A DNA stretch of 64,000 bases from Vombatus ursinus (taxonomy: Eukaryota; Chordata; Mammalia; Diprotodontia; Vombatidae), in the NCBI RefSeq assembly GCF_900497805.2, contig NW_020954630.1, positions 2,393,573 through 2,457,572 of the forward strand. Direction: 5' to 3'. Shown piece by piece: positions 12,983 to 23,894 of the stretch (positions are counted from its first letter, which is position 1; every line of letters starts with the position of its first letter). The position numbers and the translations under genes were made by a program. The notes beneath the pieces are model-generated. The model was not told where the DNA came from. It made no database searches and saw nothing but the letters and a program-made list of their open reading frames with translations.

Positions 12983-13639
12983 AATCAAAGTTAATACCAA
13001 GGTTTCAAATAATGCAGGGTTCTGATGACACTTCTGACAAGGTTCTGATCCCTCCCTCCCCCCACCCCAGGGGGGAATCCAGAAATGTTCTAAGCAACAG
13101 CAGCACTGTTTAGAATAAATATACTTTTTCCCAAGGTGACTATATTGAATAGAACTACTGTAATACACACAAACATTATCAGTACACATTCATGCTTACT
13201 AACCTGAATTGGGCTAACCTACTTGGCAATCCTTATACTCATCCCTTATTGATCACATTGGCCATAGTAGCTTGTTCCAGCTCTGCCTGCCTGTCCTCAA
13301 ACCTGCAGCACCAGTACCAGGCTGAAGTATTTGTGCAATCCCAGGCAGAGTCTGAAATGGCCCTCCCTATGTTCTCCTGCCCAAGGGAGGATTTGAGACT
13401 TCACCGCAATACATGCAACCCACCTGTTACAAAACAGTTACGATATGCCACGGAGAAAGGAATTTTCTGGAACTAAAGCATATGTATTGATAAAAAGTCA
13501 TATTTAAAAAGCCCCCTCCCAGATCCCTTATGTATACTGCACCCAAGGCAACTTATCTAATTTGACTACCTCTGTCCGAACTCATTCCTAACATCTCATT
13601 CCTAAAAGGTGAGCTCACCTTCTATGTTAGAAAGAATCT

Positions 13640-14340
13640 AAACTGCATACCCTCATCTCTATCCCTTTCTCCCTGAAAATCTCTCTTCACCTTCGCTTTC
13701 TTCCTTTAGTCTATTTGAATAAAAAGTCTGTCTCAGTCTCACCAAAGCTAAATCCTTCACGTTTGTCCTTGATCCTATCCTCCCTGCCTCCACAGGACCT
13801 CGCTTCAGCCATCATTCCTTTTTGTATCCCCAACCTCTCCCTCTCTGCTGCTACCTCCCTCTGAGTTATCTGAATAAGGGATTGCAAGTTATCAAGTGCC
13901 TATGTGCTAAACGCTTTACAAATATGATCTCATTTGAGGTTCACAACAACCATCTGAGGTAGGTGCTATTGTGATCCTCACTTTATAACTGAAGAAACTG
14001 AGGCAGAAAAGTTAAGTGATTTACCCAAGGTCCCATAGCTAGTAAGTATCTGAGGCTATATTTGAACTCACGTATTGCTAACTCCAAGCCTGGAATTCTA
14101 TCCACTGTGTCCCTAGGCAGGTCTCCCCTATCCTCAGAATTGCTTTTCCTGACCCTCAAGCCATTGTTTTCTTTCTCTCCTTCCCTTCTTCAAAGGGAAG
14201 TTGATGCTCTCTACTGCTCATTCCTTTATCTCTCCCAATCCAGCTTCCACCCCTGCCATTTAACTAACTATTCATCCTGCTTCTCCTCTCACCACTCTTC
14301 TATTTCGTGGAATAAGCTTCCTCCTCCTGCCCCCTAAACA
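13640..14340 (+). repeat. L2 LINE fragments around an antisense SINE
   Basis: 'ctttgtatccccaacctctc' before, and 'cttttcctgaccctcaagcc', 'ccttcttcaaagggaagttg' after, the SINE at 13870-14115. Diverged. Confidence 0.4.
13870..14115 (-). repeat. MIR/CORE-SINE, antisense
   Basis: 'caagtgcctatgtgctaaac', 'ataactgaagaaactgaggc', 'caaggtcccatagctagtaa'. It lies between L2 segments. Confidence 0.7.
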
Positions 14341-14784
14341 TGGGGACTTTCCAAGGCTCTGTCAATGCCCCCTTCTCTTCTGTCCTTACTCATTAGATGA
14401 CAAGGAACAGAAAAATATAGCAAGACCTAGCCTAGGGGAAAAAAGAAAAACAGAATTAACGATGACACTGGTCTTCTCAGAAGCGAGCAAGAACATGAAC
14501 CCATTTCAAAGTTTGCTCTTTAGTGCCCTCACCCATTATCAGGATCACCTCAAGGATGCAGTCTTTTTAGGCAACTGCACTTAACTTGTCCTTTAGGAGG
14601 ACACTTAGGATGCAATGAAAAAGAGGCAGTGCATGAAAAGAAGAATATGATTGGCTGTGGCTTAAAACAACAGCAACAGTTCTAAATCTTTTGCAATCAG
14701 CCTATAAACACCCCCAGCTGTCACCGAAGCCAATCAGGTCCAGGGGTGGGGAACCACTGGGTGAGACTGTTCCTCCTCATTTCA

Positions 14785-15175
14785 TTTTCACAGAATTCTG
14801 AGAGTTGGGAGAGCCCTCAACAGCCATCTGGTCCAACCTCTACCCCGCAAGAGGTCCCCTAACCTCATCTGAAAGGCCTCCAAAGGGAGGAAATTCACCA
14901 ACTCTCAAAATGACCCATTCTGATTTTGGAGTCGTTAGGAAGCACCAAGCCTAAACTTGTTTCTTTCCAACTTTCATCCATCCCTCCTGGTTCTGCCCTC
15001 TGGTGGCTGAAGAGAACAAGTCCAATCTCTCCAGCCCTTCAACTGTGTGACCACAGCTATTCTGGTCCACCTAAGTCTTCCTTTCTCCAGGCCAAGCATA
15101 CCTAGTCTTTTTTCATATAAACATTTCTATTTCTACACATATAAACCCCTTAGGCTGTCCTGATGCCTTTTTTTG
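14785..15175 (-). repeat. L3/CR1 LINE 3' end, antisense
   Basis: The plus strand reads 'atctggtccaacctctaccc', 'tctgccctctggtggctgaa', 'gagaacaagtccaatctctc' and 'ttcctttctccaggccaagc'. This is the antisense L3/CR1 3' end also seen at 22637. It contains a CTCF-like motif (separate entry). Confidence 0.65.
14993..15006 (-). promoter_or_regulatory. CTCF-like site within an L3/CR1 repeat
   Basis: The minus strand reads ccaccagagggcag, close to the CTCF core. It is inside repeat-derived sequence, so occupancy is uncertain. Confidence 0.4.
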
Positions 15176-15189
15176 ATTTCATGTCTCCT

Positions 15190-15960
15190 CCAAGTTCAAT
15201 TAGTCAGTCAATAAGCATTTATTCATGAACATTTATTACGTGCCAGGCAGTGTGCTAAGTATACAAAGAAATGCAAAAGGAGCTCACATTCTAATGGGGA
15301 AACAACATACCTGTGTACAGACAAGATATATATATATATACACACATATACACAAACACACACACACACACATACATACACACATAGAGAGAGGTAAGAA
15401 CACACCCCCACTACACACATACACACATACACACACACACATATTTACGTGTATACACACACAGACACATACACACAGTAAATTGGAAGTAATCTCAGCT
15501 AGCATTAAGGAAGAGGAGGAAAGGCTTCTTGCAGAAGGTAGAATTTTAGAGACTTGAAGGAAGGCAGGGAAGAGTGAAGGGAGAGAAAAGGAGGGAGAGA
15601 ATTCCAGGCACGGAGCACAGACACTGAAAAATGCCCCGGGTCTGGAGATGGCATGTTTCGTGCATGGAAATCAGCATCCCTGGACTGCAGAGTACAGGGA
15701 AGAGAATGAAGTGTAAGAATAGTGGAAAGGGAGGAAGGAGCCAGTTTATGAAGGGTTTTAAAAGCCAAACAAAGCATTTTATATTTGATCTTGGGGAGCC
15801 ATTAGAATTTACCGAGTACAGTAATGACACAGTCAGATCTGTACCTTAGGAAAATCACTTTGGTAACTGAATGACTAGAGCGAGGAGACCCTTGAAGCAG
15901 GTAGGCACGTGAAATTCATCATAATCTACTTTCACTGGCATAAATAAGGGAAGGGGGTGG
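15190..15960 (-). repeat. L2 LINE, antisense, with internal CA/TA microsatellite
   Basis: 'gtgccaggcagtgtgctaag', 'aaaggagctcacattctaat', a microsatellite (15325-15480), then 'gaaggcttcttgcagaagg'-like sequence, 'aattccaggcacggagcaca', 'atgaagggttttaaaagcca', 'cttaggaaaatcactttggt'. Confidence 0.8.
15325..15480. repeat. (TA)n(CA)n microsatellite cluster
   Basis: Sits inside the antisense L2 copy. Confidence 0.85.
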
Positions 15961-16620
15961 AACACAGCATGACTTGCTCTAAGCCAGGAAAGCCTATGGT
16001 GAGAGCACTAGGCCTCAAGTCACAACAGTTAAGAGATAGTCTCCCCCATCAACACAAACAGCCTAGATGGAACCACTGGAGAACAGACCAGCCCTTGGGA
16101 GGAAATCCTAGACCTCCCTCTTGGGCAATCTATAAAAGGAAAATAACGAGTTTGGTGGACTATGCTAGAGTCCCAGGTCAAGGATCTAAGCTAAAGATCG
16201 ATGGAGTCTGTTAAGTGTGTTTGACAGATGCAATCCTTGTTCCTATTATTAATATGTTTGACTTGGTTGAGGCGCCTGTGATCTTGGGAAATATACTCTA
16301 TTTTCCTTTCCCTGAACAAATACTTGGACTCCTAATCACCAGAAACTGATTATACAAGGCCAAAGGGGAGGGGGAACTCACATCTTAACTCCCTTTGCAA
16401 CGCTGACTTCATCAAGAATAGACACATTTTTCTATAGCCCTGTGCTATAAATGTAAAGTCCAGTGAAGAGTTATTCAGTAAGGGCTAAGAATTTCCAAGA
16501 ATGGTATTTATAGCAGGAAGAAAAGGAAAAGATTTCTGGGGATTAAATTTGCATGTGGCTCCACGTTACAGAAAGAGACAGACAGATACTGTGAGACGCA
16601 CTCTGCTGTGGGTTCCCTGT

Positions 16621-17020
16621 GGCACTGTGACTTAATAGAAAGAGCACAGGATTTATTGAACTTGGTCAAGAGATCCAGGTTCTAGTCCTAGTTTTCACCA
16701 CTGGTTATCCATGTGACCTTGAACAAGTTACTCTTTTTACTTCAGTTTCCTCATTTATAAAATTGAAAAGGGTTGATTTAGATCAGAGGTGCCAGACATG
16801 CGGCCCATGGCCCATACAAGATTTAAATGTAATTGGGATATATTTTAGCAAAACAAATAAAATGTAATCAAACATAGATAATGTCAACATGTGGTTTTCC
16901 AAGTCAATATAAACCCACAGGGATCCTTATGTACGGGTCAGTGGCCCTTGTTTCTATTTGAATTTGATGCCATTGGCTTAGATGACATCTAAAGGTGCCT
17001 TCTGGTTCCAGTGTTCCATG
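16621..17020 (+). repeat. MIR-type SINE split by a hAT MITE
   Basis: 'cacaggatttattgaacttg', 'tttcctcatttataaaattg' on the left; 'gatgacatctaaaggtgcct' on the right of the MITE at 16784-16975. Confidence 0.65.
16784..16975. mobile_element. hAT-type MITE
   Basis: Left end cagaggtgccagacatgcgg; right end 'gaatttgatgccattg' is its imperfect inverted copy. Flanking 8-bp repeats are atttagat (16776-16783) and gcttagat (16976-16983). It interrupts a MIR-type SINE whose sequence continues on the right. Confidence 0.65.
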
Positions 17021-17309
17021 AGTCTTTGAGTGTTTAGTATTTGCACATTCACCACACCGTGAAATTCCTCTTAATTTCCCAAAGGACATCTGAACCCAGC
17101 TGTGTGTCTCCTTTGTTCCCTAAATGAATCTGAAGCCAAGAGAGAAAGTGTTTCAGTTGGAAAAAAAAATAAGAGAGTAAAATGGCTAATTCAGTCTCAG
17201 GAGTACCAGTTACCTACTCAGAGGGAGATAACTGGGTTTACTGAGGCAGTTTCTGAATTCTGATGTTTCCTCGGAGTAGGACACAAACCTCTTCCTTCCA
17301 ACCCTTCGG

Positions 17310-17480
17310 CTCTGTCATTGATTATTACATTCTGGAAAATGTAAGCTGCCAGAGGGCAGGGATTTTTTGTGGTTGTTTTTGTCTTTTTTGTACCCAGCAC
17401 ACAACCTACGGGTACATCTCAGCTGTATGTGATAAGCAGATAGCATTGGTGCTAAGAGCAGAGCTTGCCTCACTATCATA
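17310..17480 (+). repeat. L2 LINE 3' end, short
   Basis: 'gtaagctgccagagggcagg', 'tttgtacccagcacacaacc'. Confidence 0.6.
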
Positions 17481-17689
17481 ATGATCCTTCCTGATCTCTC
17501 TTGCCCTGGACTCTGCCTTCCTAGATGATGCTTGTGAATTCCTTCCCATCCTAAGCTAACTTTCCTGGACTCAACCTCTTGCATACCTGCTAGACCCCAC
17601 CTTGAGAGCCACATTCCTATTCCTGGCCCTTCCTGCACAGCTTAATCCCACCATCACCTATCCCCTGGTGTGAAACCAGCCTTTCCCCC

Positions 17690-18190
17690 CTACTTAATAG
17701 TATTTTATTTTGTTCCCAATTCCACATAAAGATAGTTTTCAACATTCATTTTTATAAGATTTTGAGTTCCTAATTCTTCTCCTTTCCTACTTTCCTTCCC
17801 CCCCCTTCCCAAGACAAGTAATCTGAAATAGGTTATACATACACAATCATGTTAAACATATTTCCACATTAGTCATGTTGTGAAAAAAAGAATCAGAACA
17901 AAAGGGAAAAACCATGAAAAAGAAAAAATTAAAAAAGAGTGAAAAGAGTGTGCTTTGATCTGCATTCAGACTCCATAGTTCTTTCTCTGGATGTGGACAG
18001 CATTTTCCATCATGAGTCTTTTGGAATTGTCTTGGATCACTGTATTGCTGAGAAGAGCTAAGTCAATCATAGTTGATCATCGCACAATATTGCTGTTTCT
18101 GTGTACAATGTTCTCTCCTGGTTCTGATCACTTCACTTAGCATCAGTTCATGTAAGTCTTTCCAGGAAACCAGTCTTTTTGAAATTGCAA
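17690..18190 (-). repeat. L1 3' UTR, antisense
   Basis: The reverse complement of the marsupial L1 3' end. The plus strand shows 'ctttctctggatgtggacag', 'cttggatcactgtattgctg' and 'agcatcagttcatgtaagtc' near the right edge. The element's A-rich end is at the left. Confidence 0.75.
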
Positions 18191-19628
18191 CACTGTCACT
18201 GTTGTCCAATTTCAAGACATCCTTCTTAAAAGCACTAAAGAATGTATAACTGTGTTTTAAACTTAAGTAAAATTAAAGCAATTTTGTTTTGCTGATTACT
18301 TAATAACTATTATTATAACAAGGTCTGTCTGTTCTATCACAAAACCAGGATGACAAATTACTACATTAAACAGCTACCTACCAAGCAGGTTATGTCCCTG
18401 AGAGTTTTTTGGTCTAGGCCTGAAACGAGGTGTTCTGATGCTCAATACATACCCCTCGAAGGCCATTTCTCCCAGCTCTCAAACTCTGTACCTATAATAC
18501 TTCTATCACGCAACTTTTGCATAATATGAGTTCATAGTGGGCCTTAAGAGGAATGACCTGCCTATGCCCTATTATTACAGGGCTTCAGGAAGGCTTTCTC
18601 TTCCCACTGCAAACTGTCTCTCCAACTCAGTTGCCCCAGTGCCTATAATGCTGCTATTAGAGAGCCTCATTTATTATTTTTGAGCAAGCACATCTTCTCC
18701 TTGAGGTCCTTTCTCCAAAAGCTACTCCTGGCTGGGCTAATATGTGAATTATGTAATCAGATCCTATCCTTAACTGGAATAATAATAACGCATTGGCTGC
18801 CAAGTTAGAGCGAGGAGGGACTGAAACGAGGTGGAAAGGAAGTAGCAGAAATGAGAAAAAAAACAAAAAACAGACCATGACTACCTCCCAATTTTGCCTC
18901 AGACTAATAATCCTATGTTATCAACATTTTTCAGTCTTGAATATGTTTAAAAAAGGTTGCATTTAAAAAAAATTTAGTTTATGAATATTAGATTAGGCCT
19001 GAATATTTATCATTGCTCTTGACATACTAAACACATTTTCATTGGCACCCCTTTTCCTCCCTTATCCCCCCCAACCCCTTCTACTTTTGCCTGGGGCATT
19101 CAATTAAGAACATGCCAACCTAGCTTGTATTTCTTACCCTTAATCATCCTGGTAAATGCCAAACCAAAAGGGAAGAAAAAGGTGAGAGGGAAAGACGTAG
19201 GTGGATTCTTATTTGGCTGGTCCTAGGCAGATGCATCTGGACTTAGGTGGAGGCTTTATTTTTTGCCAGATCTGGGGGGAAAATTCAAAGATCATTCTGT
19301 ACATATGTCTATATGTGTACCATGGAAGATGTAAAGAGCCAAACAACCCAGAGCTTGTATCATAAGGGATACATATAGCCTATCGGTATGAAGCTAAAGA
19401 AGGCAAGAAACATTAGCTGAAAACCATTGCTATTGCCACGAGGTTTTTGTTGTTCTTACCACACCAGAAAGGCAGACCCCTGTGTCACCGCTAGTTACTA
19501 CGTCATCCGCATAGAGTGGTCACCAGATACATCCACATCACCATGGGCCTTTCTTTAGTAAACAAAGCCAGGAGATGGTTTTACCCACAGCCCTGAACCC
19601 ACCTGAAACCATAGGATCAATATCTTAC
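18190..19628. other. Unassigned intron 3 stretch next to exon 3
   Basis: AT-rich, no clear transposon match. It borders the exon 3 donor. Possibly unique sequence. Confidence 0.3.
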
Positions 19629-19908
19629 TTTTTCTCGAGCGGGAAAAAAACTTGATTCCCCCAGGTGAGGTAGATGGGTTGGAGTTCGGGGAGGACTCTT
19701 TGGACGAGGAGCGAAAGATGCCGCTGAAGCTCATGCGACGCGGAGATCTGGGAGGGGACTCCTGGTAGGGGAAGGGGAACACCGTTTTGGGAGAGCCTGG
19801 GCTATTCCTGGCCCTCACGGGGGCTGACACGGGGCTGGAGGGCCGATGCTGAGGGCCTCGGGAGAAGAATCCTTTGGAAGGACTCCCGGAACTGAAGGGA
19901 CCGTCCGC
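19629..19908 (-). CDS. PRKAG2: PRKAG2 exon 3 (AMPK gamma-2, Ser/Pro-rich N-terminal extension)
   Basis: The minus strand encodes 93 codons plus one base. It starts [20 protein letters not shown], contains [20 protein letters not shown] and [10 protein letters not shown], and ends [11 protein letters not shown]. Human gamma-2 has the same 93 residues in this exon by my recall, with a few substitutions (for example V to A at the first position). The acceptor is 'ctccctcacag' and the donor 'AAAAA|gtaaga'. Entry is phase 0, joining exon 2 exactly, and exit is phase 1, fitting the Thr codon that follows in human. This is the Ser/Pro-rich extension that gamma-1 lacks, with SPxR/RRMSFS-type phospho-site motifs. 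The open frame reads past both splice sites into intron, so its apparent Met and C-terminus are not real. The exon is GC- and CpG-richer than its surroundings. Confidence 0.96.
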
Positions 19909-20104
19909 CTGTGAGGGAGAAGGGGGAAAAAACAAGCGCGTTAGGTCACATTGTCTGTCCTACACTAAACAATCTTAAGATTTTTCAGAATACGCTTGAA
20001 GCTTTGTGCTCTAATTCTGCCGTGCTGAACACAGAGAGTGAGGTCACAGGTTCATTCCTTGTGAGCAAAGCTTCATTTCCAACTCCCCACCCCCTGACCC
20101 TTGC

Positions 20105-20330
20105 TATACTTTCTTCAATTCAATTCTGCAAGCGTTTGTCAAACTCCTACTATGTGTAAGTCACTGCAGATAAAAAGATAAATATTAAATAACTTTTAAC
20201 CCTTAAGGAACACACATTCTACTAGATGTAGATCAATTAATGCAAGATACATGCAAAGTAAACAAAAACGTAAGCGGACAGAGGTAGAGATCTGGGTAGA
20301 GGTCAGAAAGGGCCCAGGTCAGGGATTAAA
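20105..20330 (-). repeat. L2 LINE 3' end, antisense
   Basis: 'gtcaaactcctactatgtgt', 'aaggaacacacattctacta'. Confidence 0.6.
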
Positions 20331-20334
20331 TTCT

Positions 20335-20935
20335 GTGACATATAAAAAAGTCTGAGAGACATGACTTCTGTGTAATTAATTATTTTATTAATTATGGCTA
20401 GCAAACAGTTAATAAAAGGATGGTCATCTGACTGTCTCTCATAAACCAAAGACCCCTCCTAGAGGCCTTTTGATACTTATATATCCTTGTAAGAGTGGGT
20501 ATTCCTGACAGCCAGCAATCAACTCTAATTGGGAAACAATTAATAAGAGAATGAATATTATAATGAGGGGTGGGGCTGTGGGCCATGACTCTGATTATGT
20601 CACTCTTACTCCCAGACTGCCTCCAACCCTGGGCAATCTGGACAAAGGATGTACCTACCCCCACTCAAACCTCAGCATATCACAGTGGGCCAAAATTCAC
20701 CTAGCTCAGATTCTCTTTGCAAGGTTTTCTAATTGGGTGAAGTAACAATTCCACCTAGACAAGATGGTCTAAGTAGGGTAAATTTGCAGGGGTGGGGCGG
20801 GGCAAGGTCAGTAATGTCCTTCAAAGACTAGCTTTATTAACCTACAGGGGGTTATTTCTGAATGAGGAAATAGAAAAAAATCTTCATCTTAACACATGGT
20901 TATTAACAGAAGAGAGACATAATCATTTCTCTCAA
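20335..20935. other. Unassigned 600-bp block, possibly LTR-like
   Basis: 'aattaattattttattaatt' at the left, then mixed sequence to 'ctctcaatctgaaggg'. Its texture differs from L2/MIR debris and it may be an interspersed repeat such as an old LTR, but I cannot place it in a family. Confidence 0.25.
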
Positions 20936-20977
20936 TCTGAAGGGATGCATGTTGGGATCTGAAACAGAATTTCTGGG

Positions 20978-21135
20978 ACAGCTAAGCAGTGCAGTGGATA
21001 GAGCACCAGCCCTGGAGTCAGGAGGACCTGAGTTTAAATCCGACCTCAGACACATAACACTCACTAGCTATGTGACTTTGGGCAAGTCACTTAACCTCAA
21101 CTGCCTCACCAAAAAAAATTAATAAATAAATTGAA
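20978..21135 (+). repeat. WSINE1-like SINE
   Basis: 'gggacagctaagcagtgcag' head, 'gactttgggcaagtcactta' and an A-rich tail with taaata units. Confidence 0.8.
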
Positions 21136-21169
21136 ATAATTTTTATCTTCTAATTCAGGATTTTAAATG

Positions 21170-21172
<3 letters not shown>

Positions 21173-21220
<48 letters not shown>

Positions 21221-21230
21221 NNNNNNNNNN

Positions 21231-21277
<47 letters not shown>
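21173..21277. repeat. (GT)n microsatellite with 10-N gap
   Basis: Uninterrupted GT except for ten Ns at 21221-21230, an assembly gap of nominal size. Confidence 0.95.
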
Positions 21278-21278
<1 letters not shown>

Positions 21279-21804
21279 CAGACCCCTTTGGCAGGTCTGG
21301 TGAAGCTTATGGACCCTATCTCAGAATATTTTTTTTTTAATTTATAATTGAAGGAAATGTTAAATTTTAGTGAAATTAAGGATGTAATTTTTTTTTTCTC
21401 ATCCAATTTCACAGACTCCCTGAAGTCTCTCTACGTGAAGCACATGGACTGTAGGTTAAGGATTCCTCTGTCTAGCTGCTTCATTAATTGACTGGACTTG
21501 AGGTTATAGAGAGGGCCAGTAAAATGGATGCATTTTATCATTTTTTTCAAACTACTTAAAATGCAACTCAATAAGCCAAGTGCCTACTGTGTGCAGGGTA
21601 TTGTGTAAGTGATGGTGGAAACAAAGTTTAGCTAAGACATTGTGGTACCATGAACTACCCTACAATCTAGCAGAAGAATAAAATACTTAAATTTACAGTT
21701 AGTTATACGGCATTAAACAGAAATTGCTATAACAGTTTTGTTTATTTACAGAAATGTAAATGGATTGTTTATTAAGATAATTTGTTCTTTTGGTATGCCC
21801 TCAC

Positions 21805-21975
21805 ACAACCTTAGATCTAGAAGGAGCCTTAAAGACTAACTAGTTCAATAAATTTATTTTACAGATGAGGAAACTGAGGACAAGAGAGGTACAATGACTT
21901 GCCTATATTTGCAAAGTTGTCAGTGGTCATTCAAGGACTAGAACCCAGGCTTTCTGATTCCCAATTCAGTACAAC
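21805..21975 (-). repeat. MIR-type SINE, antisense
   Basis: 'ttttacagatgaggaaactg', 'tacaatgacttgcctatatt', 'actagaacccaggctttctg'. Confidence 0.65.
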
Positions 21976-21999
21976 ATAATGTAGTGGATAGAACACTGA

Positions 22000-22152
22000 A
22001 CTACATATCAGCTGGATTCAAACTGCCCCCTCAAGTACCCTGAACAAGGCACTTAGCCCCTATAGCCTCAGTTTCCTCATCTGCAAAATGAGGGAGTTAG
22101 ATTTGATAGTTTCTAAGGTCTGGTCCCTTCTAACTCTAAATTTATGATTCTA
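22000..22152 (+). repeat. MIR-type SINE
   Basis: 'tagcctcagtttcctcatct', 'aggtctggtcccttctaact'. Confidence 0.7.
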
Positions 22153-22363
22153 TTTTCTTTTCCATGGTATGACAATATTCAGGGAATTCAGATCGACAAA
22201 GTGTTCCACAAATCTGTGTCCGTAACTCTGAAAATACATCAAAATTTCTACCCTGCTGATAGTTGATCCTGAACATAATCTTTCAAATTAAGGTCAGAAC
22301 CTTTGCAGTTGCCCCCCTCCTCTCTACCCTCTTTAATTGTGGTAGAGTTGAGTAAGCCTTTCA

Positions 22364-22377
22364 CCACTAGGGGGCAC
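22364..22377 (+). promoter_or_regulatory. CTCF-like site
   Basis: ccactagggggcac fits the CTCF core very closely. It lies about 270 bp left of the L3/CR1 block in PRKAG2 intron 2. Confidence 0.55.
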
Positions 22378-22636
22378 AGCTGAGCACACAAATCCTGTAA
22401 TATTGCCAGTGAAATACTCTAATGACTGACACTTCTTCTATAAGGTTTGATTTTAATGTAAATCAAATCAGTTGATTAAAAAAAATCAGCAGATGCTGAT
22501 CATTTTCTCATTCTAGGTAAAAGACTTCTTTTGTGGATGGATGTGAAGACCTTCAGCTTTTCCTAGGTGATTCACTGATGCTACATTTTTGGAAGCAGCT
22601 GTCCAGAAAAAGGGGAAAGCCCTAAAGCTAAAAGTT

Positions 22637-23345
22637 ACAGAATCATAGAATTTGAGAACTGGAAGTGATCTGAGCAGTCACCTCGTCCAACCCATACATG
22701 GACAGAATTTCCACTTACAACATATTTGCCAAGTGGTTGCCCATCTTCTACCGAAAGGAGGTAAACCTTTCAGGGAAGCACATTCCATTTTCAAATAGCT
22801 CCAATTAATAATCAGGTGTTTTTTTTCTGACCTCAAGCTTAAAATTGCCTATTCATAACTTTTACCTGTTGCTCCTGTTTCTGTCCTTTGGGAAAAAAGA
22901 GAACAAATCTAATCCCATTCGGCAGTCCCTCAAATACCTAAAGATAGCTATCATGGCCACACCAACATTCCCTGCTCTGGGCTAAATATACCAATTTCCT
23001 TCAACTGATCTTCGTATGTAAATTAAGGCCCATATATTCAAGGCCATGGTCCCCATGGACCAGGCCCCATCCTAACTGCCCTCCTCTGGACAGTCCCCAG
23101 ATTATCAATGTCCTTCTTATCACATGGTGCCCAGAACCGAATACAATACTCCAGCTAAATTCTGATGCGGAGAAGGTGCCGTAGTGGGACTGTCACCCCC
23201 CTATTCCCAGAAGCTGTGTCCCACTTAACGCAGCCCAAGATCTCACTAGCTTTTTGGACTGCCTCATCACACTGCTGGCTTATATTGTGCTCAAAGTTCC
23301 CCCAAACTCCCAAATCTTTCTCAGAACTGCTGACTGTGTATTTGA
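22637..23345 (-). repeat. L3/CR1-type LINE, 3' part, antisense
   Basis: The plus strand shows the antisense of a CR1/L3 3' region. It starts 'agaatcatagaatttgagaa', includes 'ctgccctcctctggacagtc' and 'atggtgcccagaaccgaata', then 'cacactgctggcttatattg' and 'cccaaatctttctcagaact'. The LINE runs on the minus strand and continues at 23951 after the KATNIP insertion. Confidence 0.75.
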
Positions 23346-23369
23346 TCATGTGATCAAATAGGATAATAC

Positions 23370-23894
23370 TTGTTATTAGATGAACAGTGCATATTTAAAG
23401 GGGAAATTGCCAAGGCTTCAGGAACATTGACAGGAGCCCCAGAGCACTTTAGAAGTACTATAACATTCACAACTCATGATAACATTTTGGAAATCACATA
23501 CTGTTCTGATGAAACATTGGATATTGATGTTGAAACCCTGTGCAATCTGAGATATGAGGAAGAATTCAAGGGACCAGAGCTAGCAGATGGTGACGGTGAT
23601 GAAAGGCCATTCACCCAAGCTGGTGTCTGTATAGATGATCAGGCCCGAGAGCAAAAGCTGGTTTCCAGCTCTCCTCTTCCTGAATTGACAACCCCAAAGC
23701 CAGGAGTTTACAGTGGAATGTGCCTTCATCTTAATTTCACAGCCTTTCAGGGTAACATGCATTACCTTGGGCTGACAGGACTTGAAGCAGTAGGAAAAGA
23801 TGGACAATCTTTGCCAATTACATTAGACAAGATGTCCGCTTCACCTAGTGATTTAAATGACCTTCCTGAACATAATGATGATTCCAGGACCTGA
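23370..23894 (+). pseudogene. KATNIP: KATNIP (KIAA0556) coding fragment inside an L3/CR1 LINE
   Basis: An open frame of 174 codons on the plus strand, opposite to PRKAG2. It contains DEQCIFKGEIAKASGTLTGA, GDERPFTQAGVCIDDQ and HYLGLTGLEAVGKDGQSLP, and ends LNDLPEHNDDSRT followed by TGA. These match an internal stretch of katanin-interacting protein, a ciliary-base and microtubule protein, where the human protein continues LDKLIDGTN (recalled). Only an internal slice is present: no native start, no C-terminal end and no poly(A). The first codon of the frame is TTG. The right end runs straight into an L2/MIR-like tail (23895-23945). Antisense L3/CR1 sequence flanks both sides and would be continuous without it. 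KATNIP is not a neighbour of PRKAG2 in other mammals, so this is a copied fragment: a truncated retrocopy or a moved exon. The left edge, 'ttgttattag', resembles a splice acceptor. Whether the frame is expressed cannot be told from sequence. Confidence 0.8.

Larger units (their letters stand above)
1..19628 (-). other. PRKAG2: PRKAG2 intron 3, partial (3' end outside window)
   Basis: This starts at the exon 3 donor and runs off the left edge. The next human exon encodes a Ser/Thr-rich segment starting TSGLSSSPSTPTQ (recalled). Nothing like it appears on the minus strand here, so the intron is at least 19.6 kb. Confidence 0.85.

Noticed and set aside
12550-13189. Cys/Val/Tyr-rich frames on both strands
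   Set aside because: Direct translation of the TA/CA/TG repeat tract; the same applies to frames at 15223-15557, 21155-21412 and 30375-30714.
14745-14770. 'caggggtggggaaccactgg' as a third 'ggggaacctgc' hAT MITE
   Set aside because: Only the first 15 bases fit the end; no matching right end or target duplication was found.
23341-23360. Palindrome-like tttgatca..tgatcaaa as a transposon end
   Set aside because: Short, isolated, and not mirrored at the other side of the KATNIP fragment.
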